Assembly: GCF_965638725.1 (NCBI RefSeq)
Contig: NC_134950.1
Span: 133,811,636 to 133,875,635 of the forward strand
Direction of reading: 5' to 3'
From: Aptenodytes patagonicus
Taxonomy: Eukaryota > Chordata > Aves > Sphenisciformes > Spheniscidae
DNA: 64,000 bases
The position numbers were made by a program, and so were the translations under genes. Position 1 is the stretch's first letter, and the number at the start of each line of letters is the position of its first letter. Below are positions 24,977 to 36,900 of this stretch, one piece after another. The notes under the pieces are model-generated. The model was not told the origin of the DNA and did no database searches. It saw nothing but the letters and a program-made list of their open reading frames with translations.

Positions 24977-27900
24977 CTGCCAGAGGAGGGGGAGAGAAAG
25001 AAAAAAAGGAAACAGTCATTTAATCGGTTATTGCAAAAGAAAATACAAAAGTAGGATCCTGTTGCCACCCACGTCAAGAGCTTTACTACAAACTTAAATG
25101 TGAGCAGACTTCGTATCTAAGCAAGTATTGTATTTAAACGTCTTCGCTGAAAGCGCTCGATACAGTTAAAGTAGTTTAACCCAGGAATGCCAAAATAAGC
25201 TGGCATTTTAAAAGCGACATAGTTTTGACATCATTCCAGCTACCACTGAACACAAATCTATTGAATGTCTTAATGGCCAAGCGGTTTCATGGGAAACCAC
25301 TCTCTCTGCTCATAAATGCTTGCTCTTAGCAAACATAACACTTTATAAAAGCTCTAAACTTCGGTTCACAATTAGGTTGGAAAGAGAGGGGAAAAAACAA
25401 AAGGTATTCATTCATTTACTGAAGAAATTGTCCACATTCCGTCAAAGTAAGGTATAACACAAACAGTCCGCCCAGTCTAACGGCGTATTCTCTGACAGTT
25501 AATTGTAAACCAAACATTCACTGAAAACGCTGAACAGTTTTTCACCTCCACCCCCCAGCCTTGAGTAAAAAAGTCCCGTTACCTAGAAACCTACCCATGC
25601 CACTGAAGACCAGTAAAAGGTAACATTTACCTGGAATCAAAGCAGAAACCTGTTCCACGTTCATGCAAGAGAAGACTTGGAGGATCAGGAGCAGAAGGTA
25701 CAGCGTTGTCATCATCCTATTAAAAAAAAAAAAAGGAAATGTTTGAAATAATACCCACTAGAAACAGCTTTTTTCTTTCCCCTCCAAATACATTTTTGTT
25801 ATCAAGCATAAACGTGGCTGAAATTTACCTTTCGTTTCATAATCCCTGCAGCGTCCGTTTTACTTCAGTGTACAAAAGGAGAGGTGGTTAATGAACACGC
25901 AAAGCTAAACGCAGACTGCCTTTTGACCACGTACCTAGAGCAGAAATCTGCGCCAGCACCGCTAGAATGCTTCTACTAACAGAGTAACTAAGGAGATGCA
26001 GGTCACCTCACTGTTAACGCCTGGGGGCTAAGTCGGAACAGAAAAACCCGTGTTAAGCCGAATGCAGGGCATCGCACTACAGACCACAGTAGCATTGTAT
26101 CAAGAGCCGAAACTCAAATTCTAGACAACAGAATGTCAAGTCACACTTTCAAAATCTGTCGATTTAAATTTCAGCAAGGGGGGAAAAAAAAAAAAAAAAA
26201 AGACACTGCTGTCCACACGCTTGCCTCCCGACGGTCAGTTCTGAGCGATCTGCCTGTGCTGCTCTCGCCAGCCAAGCATGTCACACGTTCCACGCTGCCG
26301 TCGGGCACATCAGCTAAATTGCCCCGTTCGGCTGCTTCCTCTTGTCAGCTCTGGCAGTTGCGCTCTCCCTTCACGCACACTAACGACACATAAATAGCTG
26401 CAGCGGGCACTGAGGAGGATCGCTCTGCTGACGGACAAGCGGGTTTGCCTCAGAGCTTCTATCAGGTTAGGAAGGCAGGTTGGCCTCTAGGGAATATGCT
26501 GCTCCTCGCTTCTCAAAAGAAGAAAGAAATCTGCCCACAATGGGAAATTCTCAAGCAGGAAAATGAAGAGTACCTACAGTGGTTGAATTCCGAGAGTTCC
26601 CCCTCTGACAAGCAAGGGGTCAGAGCACTTAGTTCTGCAGGTTTTTGGGTTGGTTTTTTTATTCCGTGATGACATTATTATGAATTAAGATTTAAATAAG
26701 CACAGTGATGTAAGCAAACACTATTAGGGGAAGAAAACGGCACAAAAGGGAAGTAAGAAAGCAGGAAGAAAACCAGAACTGTGTTTGTAAACGCATTCTT
26801 TATGCGGTGCAGAACTATTCATCATACAGCATCTACATATACATATTCTGCTATTAGATAACGCAGCACAAAACCTACTCATTTCAAGGTGGGAACACAG
26901 GTAAATTCAGCAAGATTTTGGAACTCCAACTCCTAGTTCATTTTCCTTTTCATCTCAAAGACGCCTTACATGCAAGAATTATGAATTATCCAGCAGGTCT
27001 TCAAAAATGGATGTGCAAGGGACCATATGTAACAGCGTACATGCTGCCTGTTTTATCCAAGTAACTAATACGTATATTCAAACGTATTTCATTTTTAGGC
27101 TAACATACTCCGTCCTTATGAAGAGTTAATGGCAACAGGGCAGGAAGGGAAGACTCCCTCAATATTTTTCTTCTGACAACAGCTGTTTAGTTTCAACCAT
27201 TTAACATTTCCATTAAGCAGCTAGTGGGGCTTGCTGTGACAGATGCTAGCAACAGACATATTTTCCTGTCTAACTGGCTTGCTTTGCACCTGCAGTAAAA
27301 AGGGCATATGGGTTCTAAAATATTATTTGTTCCTTTTGTCACGGAAGAGGTAGGATGTATGTATTAAAGAAGAAAAACTATGTAAAGTACTCTCGTGCTA
27401 CAATGCTACAGCTTATATAGTGCCAAAAACACGACAGATTTGCTGAACAGCAGACCAGGACTTACCTGAGAAAATGAGTGTGCATCTTCCTTCAAAAAAA
27501 TAGTTCCACTACAAACACAGGCCTAATTAACATTTAAATCCTTTAGAAAAGACTTTCTTACAATTCTTTACTGTTTGTCACTCGGTTCTTCTTGAACCCA
27601 GGGCATTTTTGTCACAGCACTTATTAATACTTGGTTACAAGTGACAAGGTGGACGAGGTACTTCTCTGGTGAAAGGGCTCTTCAGCCTCAAATTCCTTAA
27701 GTAAGCTTCGTTTAGGACAGATTAGCAGACCCAATGACAAATGCAGAGGTCATTCATTATATTAAGGGTTATTAATTTTAGTTGAATAAGGAGTCAGGAT
27801 TTACCAATGCTAAATATTGACTTGATATATAAGGGCATTAACTAAAATTATGTGGCTAACATGATACAAGATGGGTCTCTCTTCCCATTCAAAATTACTA

Positions 27901-30900
27901 ATGCATTCAACAAAACCCAACTTTTAAGAAAGGGTCTTTACACAGACCTGAAAGAAACTGCTAACCTGAATGCCCAACTGTAACAGAAGACAGCACTCAT
28001 CATTCCCGAAGCAATCCACCTTCCACACAAATGTTAGAATACCACAGAAATTTTAGCTTCCCTCTCACAAAAGGAAACCTCTCAAGTCTTTTTGCACGCA
28101 TTACACAAAGATTAAAGTGTACTGAGTGGCAAATGAAATACGTTCATGTAACACATTATTCAAGTAGAACTGATCTTACCAATGCCCTCCATCCATTTCT
28201 ATTAGCTGTGTCAGCAGAAGTAGACTGCTCTAGCATCAGCTTCCCCACATGTGTATTTCTGCTCTACTACCACAGTCCAGGGGAAGCTAAAGATTTTGAT
28301 TAGAATCAACAAAATGCAAACTGATTTATACGAAGGTTTGCCATTTAAAAAATTTATTTTAAAAAAAAAAATCAGCTCTGCCTGTCCACCTTATATAAAG
28401 CTTTAATAGGTCAATAGGTTGGGTGGGGTTTTTTAGTTTGTTTTGGGTGGGTTTCTCACATTATTTACTCTAGTTATTTGTTCAGTATTTTGCCCCTCCC
28501 CCCCCCTTTTTTTTTTTAAACATTTGGGTTACTGCTAGTCACTTGGTAAGATAAAGTTGTTCACATCTTCTGTCCTTCCTTTCAGCTTCTGGCAAGTGTG
28601 ATACCCTATCATGTACAAATATAACATTCGTCCTCATTCCTTTTTGAAAAGCTGATTTGAAAAAGAGTATGACGCTTTCCTCTACATGGGCACACATGCA
28701 CTGTCCCGCATTGCTGCCTCGTAGACACTAGCTTCAACAAAAGGCAAGCGCAAGTTATTAACAGTTTATAAAAAGGCTTTTCTGATGTAAAAGTAACACG
28801 AAGTTTGGTATGCCCTAAGGCTATAGCTTTCCCGTGACCCAGTTCAATTAATTTGTAAAAATCATACCGTGTGTTCCTTATAGTCACTTCTGACCTGTGC
28901 ACCGTGTAAGAATGGCACTACTCCATATGTATTGGCATTATGCTGTTAAGATAGGGGAGTCTGTCTCTTCAGCATACTGTTGCTCTTGGCCAAGTACATA
29001 AAGAAAGATCCATTCTTAACCTTTTGTTATTCTTAACCCAAACAAGAAGAACGCAAATCTATATTGAGCCTACCTCTAAGTGCACATTACAGAGATTACC
29101 GTATAATTAAAGAACGGTCAAGCAGTAACAATGAGAACTTCCATCTTAGTCCGAGAGCATTTCACAGCTATTCTAATTACAAGTTACACTAAACAGTATA
29201 CAATCACCAGTAACTAAAAATTCTCATGCACTGCCCTGGGGTAACTTGGAACCTCTGGAAAACACAGAAAATGTCCCATAGTATCGGACTGTCCAACAGC
29301 TGTCTGTCATTTCAGATGGACAAAACTCCTCAAGCATACCCTGTAAAACAGAGAACTATATGAAGGAAGGACAGATCTTACTCATCTTTGTTCACAGTCA
29401 CTTAGTGCCCAGGTTCTTCCAGCTAGTATAACCAATGATACACTCTTTATCCTTATAAATGATGTTACATATGCTTTCCAACCTGACATTTAAAAACCAG
29501 TCACTCTCCCAGGGTAAAACAAACCACCCCCTGAAGACTCAAAAGCTGAAATGAGAAGGCTAGTTGAAGCTGCTTTACAGAAAGAGTTTGACAACAATTG
29601 CCGGGAGGCCAGGCCTCAATGGCTCAGCCTGTGCTGTATTTTAAGCATGGGCATCAGCTTACTCTCAAGACCCCACAGTTGAGTCATCCAAGTTATTTGG
29701 ACAGAAGCCCATACTCCGTATTTTGAGAAAGGGACAGTTTAATCTGCCCTTTGTGTAGACCCAGAGCCAGCTTTCTTGCACTCCAGACTGATGACCAGGG
29801 ACACTGCTGCACATACTTACTCCAAGACCTCTGCAGCGCCCTGCAGTGATGTAACACAGTTGATATGTGGCCTCAGGTCCTTACAAAAAGAGTCTGATTG
29901 CATGTAGCCGCAGGCTGGCACTGTGGTTATGTAGCATAACAAGTGCCAGGCCTTCTGAAGTCAGAAGTTTGGATATCTAGGTTAACGAATCATAAAGGAT
30001 GCCTTTAACATCATGACTGTATCACTGGACTGTAACTCTTGACTCTAAAATTGCCACAGTGCGTTCCACAGATTATACGAATCATAAAGATAAATATAGT
30101 ATTACACAATAAAGCATGGTAAAAAAAGAGGGGGTTTGCCACTAGAAGAAGAAGGGAAAGCCAGGCATTAACTGTCAGAAATAAGCGCAACTCACCTAGT
30201 TTTAACAAAACTAACCACTTTGTCTCAAGTACTGCTTTCATGATTACAACTGTAATCAGTTCCAAGACTGCCAAACAGAAATTAGAAACAAAGCCATATG
30301 ACACTGTACAAAAACCATAGACTTGAGCAATCCCCGTCTCCGATTTCTACAGATCACTTTAACATGCAACAGTAAGCGAAGCGATACCCATCTTAAGCTT
30401 TAAACAATAAACGAACAGCCACACCGCTAACATATAGTGCGGGTAAACTGGAAAAAAGAGTACATACATTTTCTTTCTGTCATTCAGCTCTGCTGTGTGA
30501 GCGAAATCAAACAAACTCTTTTAGGTCTCTCTACCTCTCTGCAAGCAGTCTGGTCTCCCAAGAGGTACTTGGATACCAACTGCTCCTTTTCTGTCTATCC
30601 CATACAAAAGATAGTACTGGCTGCCAGGGTAAGATCAGACTAATAAAGTGTAGTGGGTTTTTTTTGCTAGAATAAAGACCATTTTGGATTAATCTCAAAA
30701 AATATCCTGACCTGGTTGTCAGTTGCCAAAAGTTACACCCCCTACCCCCCACAAATTTACTGTGACTAACAACATTGTTTAAGAGTCTCAGGATAGTTAT
30801 TCTGGGCTTACTGCCAACTGTAATCAGGACTACATTTCTAAAACTCACACTTTAGTTTTAAATATATATTTATGTTTTGTTTATGGATCTCTCCCATACA

Positions 30901-33900
30901 TAACTGCTTCTAGAAATTATTTGCTCCAAATTATTACATTTTGGTCAATTATGGGAGCGTGACCAAATGGAAAGTTAGTGCTGAGTAGATGACGGCAGGA
31001 ACATTTGGCAAGTGTGGCACTGTGGCAAGTCAACATTTCTACACAAAATCACCACTGTGTGCGTGCTCATCTGGCATGATTAACACAGACCAGCTTATCC
31101 CTCTCAGAAATCACGGATTAATTGGCCTAAGCGTTCCAAAAGCCAAAGCTACAAAGAATTCCGGAAGGTCTTCAAATCATACAAAACTGATGTTTTTTCA
31201 TGTCAACGAAATACATGGAAGAGCCCATTCCCAAGGAACAACGTTTCGGGAGAAACAAAATCGGAACACAATAGCAACATTAAGCAAAAATTCTGATGCA
31301 TTTGCATCCTTAAGTATCCTTACTTGGTCTACAACTCAGAGTACACGAAGACAGTAAAGGCAGCGTAAGCTTCAATATAGCAGGAGTGTCACCATCACCT
31401 GATCTTACACTGCTACTCAGTATACAAAAATGTCTTCACTGAGAAGTAGAAAGGGAAGCCTACTCCACTTGGGGTAAGAGCAAACAGTGTTCTCCTTAGG
31501 AATGTGGGAACTAAGTTCAGGTCACATTAGGAGCAAATGCCTCAGAAGAAGGATCATCTCAATCATGAGCTTGAGAATTTTGTAATTTACCAGTAGGAAA
31601 GACAAGATGACTTTGTAGAGGGTTACAAAGATAGCAGCTGTACTCCAGAGAACTGAAAATCAAACCACTAGTTGCAGGCACAGAAGCATCCCCAGGAAAG
31701 TAATTGATGCACAGCTTTAGCATGAAAATAATCCTCTTAAAAGTGAGCTTAGGGTGTCTGTGATGTCTTTCCTTCTACGAATGGGAATGGTACACACCCT
31801 AGCACCCATCCAGTACCATAAGGCTATGCAAAAATCCTGCCTCACTAGGCCAAATGTGCTCTTAAGGAGTATACAGAACTTCTGACACTGGAATGAGAAA
31901 GAAGCAGTCAGTGAACAGACGAAGCTGGCACCCTTCTTCCCCATCGCCAACCAAAAGGATAATTACTATCTTGTGCCATACCTCTAATCTATTAATGTAA
32001 TTGAAAGATTCATATTTCCTCCTTGGGATAGGTAGAAAGATCAACCAAGGCTGTCTCACTGAGATTTTTAAGAGGTATATTGCTAAAAAGTACATATGAT
32101 GGCAGCCACATTAGCTCAACAGGCTGACAGTTTTTCTTCATTGGGAAGGGAAATGGAGAACCACCTTTCTGTTGATGTAGAAAACTATCCGTAACAGTAA
32201 GAAATTTACAATTCTAATAAAACAGAATAGAAACATGATCTTTTTCATATATTGCAGACAAGGTACCATGAGTTAGATCTTTTTCAGTACGAGACGAAAA
32301 GCATATAAATGGATCATTACCCAGGAACACAAGATTCCTTTAGGCAAAAGTAAACTCAGCACCTCAAACAAGTCTGTTACAAGACTGATGAAGAAAAAGT
32401 TTGCATTAAAAAACAAACAAAACAAAAAAACAAAAACACCTTATGAAGACTTCTCAAAAATAAGGAGACACATGGGATTCCCGTACAGAAGGTTTGCATC
32501 AATTTGAACACATTCAAGATATTTCACTAGAGAGGACAATTTCAGTTCAAGTAAAAGAATCAAGTTTTACCACCAAAAAGAGAACTAAGGAGTCCTGACT
32601 TTCTCTGGATTTGTCTTGCATTCCCCCTAACACTTCTCGCCCCATACCATCTCATGTTCTCTTCCTGTTTAGTTGGCTTAGTGACCAGTTTGCAGCCATA
32701 TTCAGGCTGATTAAGCCAGCTGTCGGCTGCCTGTTAGAACAAGAATTTATTAAGGTCTCTCTCTTCTCCCAAGCAATTGCCAAAAAACCTGCAGGAAGTC
32801 AGTATCTAACACCTCTACCACAGGTCAAACATGGCTGAAGTTAGCAGAAGGAAGCAAAAACAATATCCAGAGAGAAATAAAATATGGGGGCAAGAAGGCA
32901 AAATAAAAATCTGGAAATTGGAAGAGAATTCTGTTTTGAGCAAATGCCAGAGTACAGACAAACAGAAAATGGGTACTGCACTTACATCAATTCACAGCAC
33001 AAATAATGCTGTATGAATTGTTTAAGTGCTGGAATGGCCCAAAGAAGGCAAAGGCTTTAAAACTCAGGGACCATCAATATGTAGAGTGGAAACGTGCAAA
33101 TGGACAAATGCACAAAGACAAATTCTAGATTCTTTCCCTGGTGCTAAGGAAGACATGTCGCAGTTGGAAATAGAGTAACTCAACATTTACAATGAAAGAA
33201 GGTCAAGGTAATAACAGTTGCAGAGATGCAGTTTGTAGGTTTGAAGCAATTCTACCTAATTCCTTGTCCAGAAAACACTTCTGGGAGAAGCATTCAAGTT
33301 TTCTCCTCTGTCATCCAGATTATTTATGAAATTACTCAACTGCACAGGAATGTAAACAGCAACTACAGCAGGTAAGTTTGACTTGCTAGAGCCCCTCATA
33401 GTTTGCTGACTTATTCCTTAGGCTAGATGAATATCCTAAAGGAAAGGATGCCCCATTTCTGGCCTTCGTTCTGTAGAAGCAAGTCGCAAAGCTTGTCTCA
33501 CACAGGCATGCACACACTTCCCTACTCTCACCTTATAGACTGAAAAAAGCCTGTTTTAGTCATATCTGAAAAGTCTGTTTACAGCTGTGTGTATACAACC
33601 TCTACTTCATTCTCCTATGTATCATAAGCATAGGGTACTGAGGGAGCTGGTGAAGCGCTCACCAAGCCACTTCCGATCCTTTATCAGCAGTCCTGGCTAA
33701 CCAGGGAGGTCCCAGTTGACTGGAAGTTAGCAAATATGATGCCCATCAAGGAGGCAAGAAGGAGGATTGGGGGAACTACAGGCCTGTCGGTCTGACCTTG
33801 GTGCCAGGTAAGATTATGGAGCAGATCATCTTGAGTGCCATCACGTGGCACATACAGGACAACCAGGTGATCAGGCGCAGCATCAATTTGTAACAGGCAG

Positions 33901-36900
33901 GTCCTGCTTGACTAACCTGATCTCCTTTTACGACAAGATGACCCGCTTAGTGGATGAGGGAAAGGCTGTGCATGTTGTCTACCTAGACTTTAGTAAAGCC
34001 TTTGACACCGTTTCCCACAGCATTCTCCTAGAGAAGCTGGCTGCTCATGGCTTGGACGGGCGTACTCTTCGCTGGGTAAAAAACAAAGAGTTGTGGTGAA
34101 TGGAGTTCAATCCAGTTGGCGGCCGGTCACGAGCGGTGTTCCCCAGGGCTCAGTTTTGGGGCCGGTCTTGTTCAATATCTTTATCAATGATCTGGATGAG
34201 GGGATCAAGTGCACCCTCAGTAAGTTTGCAGACGACACCAAGTTGGGCGGGAGTGTTGATCTGCTCAAGGGTAGGAAGGCTCTGCAGAGGGACCTGGACA
34301 GGCTGGATCGATGGGCTGAGGCCAACTGTATGAGATTCAACAAGGCCAAGTGCCGGGTCCTGCACTTGGGTCACAACAACCCCATGTGACGCTACAGGCT
34401 TGGGGAAGAGTGGCTGGAAAGCTGCCTGTCGGAAAAGGACCTGGGGGTGCTGGTTGACAGCCAGCTGAACATGAGCCGGCAGTGTGCCCAAGTGGCCACG
34501 AAGGCCAATGGCATCCTGGCCTGTATCAGAACTAGTGTGGCCAGCAGGAGTAGGGAAGTGATCGTGCCCCTGTACTCGGCACTGGTGAGGCCACACCTCG
34601 AATACTGTGTTCAGTTTTGGGCCCCTCACTACAAGAAAGACATTGAGGTGCTGGAGCGTGTCCAGAGAAGGGCAATGAAGCTGGTGAAGGGTCTAGAGCA
34701 CAAGTCTTATGAGGAGGGGCTGAGGGAACTGGGGTTGTTTAGCCTGGAGAAAAGGAGGCTGAGGGGAGACCTCATCTCTCTCTACCACTACCTGAAAGGA
34801 GGTTGTAGCGAGGTGGGTGTCAGTCTCTTCTCCCAAGTAACAAGCAATAGGACAAGAGGAAACAGCCTCAAGTTGCACCAGGGGAGGTTTAGATTGGATA
34901 TTAGGAAAAATTTCTTCACCGAAAGGGTTGTCAAGCATTGGAACAGGCTGCGCAGGGAAGTGGTTGAGTCCCCATCCCTGGAGGTATTTAAAAGATGTGT
35001 AGACATGGTGCTTAGGGACATGGTTTAGTGGTGGACTTGGCAGTGCTAGGTTAACGGTTGGACTTAATGATCTTAAAGGTCTTTTCCAACCTAAACAATT
35101 CTATTCTATGAATATTGGCCCAGGGCCTCAAAGATCTGTCATCTTAGATAAATACATGTTCATCATCATAGGTAAACCACCACCAAAACAGCCATGAAAT
35201 GGTGAAAGTGACTACAACACCCTCAAGTTCTTAAACTAAAATAACTTGTAGTAATAGGAATGTGGAGAGGAAGATGACAGAAGTCCATACAACAGTAATA
35301 TTTTAAACAAAGCAGCAAGACTACCAATCCTTTTCTTCTGGGAGGGAATCCTCCTCCAACAAAAGGCTCTACATCTTACGGGTTTAAAAATACACAGAAT
35401 TACATCTTAAACAGCTTATTTTAAAAACCAGTACAACAAATGGTAATCTCTTCATATTTATCATCTTATATTTGCTGTTTCTTCTGCTAAAAGAAAACGA
35501 CAGGCTCTCCTTTATTATGAATTACCTACATAAATGGAAGTTTTCCCTGGTTATTTCTTTAAATACTGCATTAATACTTTATTAGTAATTAATTAATACT
35601 AATGAATACTGTTTTATCTTTGGCATATTACTAAGTCTCTCCAGAAAGATTCTTGCAACTACTCATTTCCATGTAAATTTGTACACTACACATACAGTCT
35701 ATTTTTGGGAGGAGCAAGCAACTGATTCTAATTTGAAAGTAAAAAAATAAAGATATAAATTATTTGATTTAAAGGCACCTTTTCTCAAGCTGAACTTTAT
35801 TTAAGCCTGTTATAGTCCATCTCATTACAAAAATCCAAGCTGTGTCAGCAAATGAGCACAAGACTCTAGCACTGTTTCTCTCAGGTTTGCAAGAGGGCAA
35901 AGCACACAGATCAGAAAGAACACCCTGCTAATTAAACTGAAGCAGATGACTAAAGAAGAGAAGAGCTTGTCATATGTAATATCTACATCAAGAATGACCA
36001 GATTAAATATGCAAAATGTGAAGTAAAGGTGGGCAACAGCATTAAGCTCACATTCTAGATCTTGAACAGGCTGCAAAAGTTTGACAGTTTCTCTAATTAT
36101 TCACAGTAATGGACATTGGGGGCAAAAGGTAGGAGGGAGAAATACATTTTTCTCCATTATAGGTGCTGAGCACCAGGGCTAAAATCATGCCTGTCTGAAC
36201 ACTGATCAGTTTCTGCAAAGGTTAATAGCAATTAAATGTGGCAAACTAGACTAAATGCGAAACAGGTCATGATACTACTGTACTTGCAAAGAGCACAATA
36301 CTTTGCAGAAAGGTATTTCTTGTTTAATATTTTTGAAGGTGCAAGAGTACTTAGAATAAGAAAGAGTAGTAAGTCTGTTCCTGTTCAAATGAAGACATAC
36401 AGTCGAGTTTATTACAGAAGCCAATTTACTAAAACCATTTTTTATAGCAGAACATGCAAGTTAACTGTATTAAAAAGAAAAGCTAGCCAGTTTCCACTTA
36501 AAACAAAGCCCTAAAAAAGAAATCAGTGAGAATCTGTCACTTTCAGTTTAATCAGCTTTAGATAACAGTCAACTAGCTCTTCCAAATACGTCTAACAGCA
36601 AAAAACATTCAAAATGGCAATTAGTAAATGCAGATTTGCAAAAGACAGAACATAAGATTAATACATTAGAATGAAGTATCTAATGCGATACAAGTTTTCC
36701 TTCAGCATTTAACTGAAAATACTGGTATCAGAATCCTTTATATTTTAATTTGTTCTGTTATAATTTAGTTCCTATATACAGATTACAAAATGAGTAAGAT
36801 ATGGCTACATTTTGAGCCCTCATTCTACCGTGCCGGAGAGAAAAATCAGAATGAGTTGAGATTACTTGAATTTTTCTACTTTAGTATTTAAAAAGATTAA

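Larger units (their letters stand above)
33640..35111 (+). mobile_element. 5'-truncated CR1 LINE, 3' part of ORF2 plus 3' UTR
   Basis: This is a non-LTR retrotransposon of the CR1 family, inserted antisense to TAX1BP1. It runs from the reverse-transcriptase N-terminal part (about 33640) to the characteristic CR1 tail, where ATTCTATTCTATGA ends near 35111. Visible pieces are [13 protein letters not shown] (33845-34099 frame), [11 protein letters not shown] and FADD at 34225-34236 (catalytic block), and the downstream C-terminal region (34447-35028) ending in VLRDMV. It has lost the 5' two thirds of a full element and shows an in-frame TGA at 34387-34389 and a deletion near 34085-34095. Its last TAG is at about 35026-35028. 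Such truncation is typical of CR1 target-primed integration. It is not autonomous. Confidence 0.95.

Noticed and set aside
34107..34629. Antisense frames across the CR1 element (80 and 159 codons)
   Set aside because: Shadows of the reverse-transcriptase coding strand, caused by its GC-rich codons.
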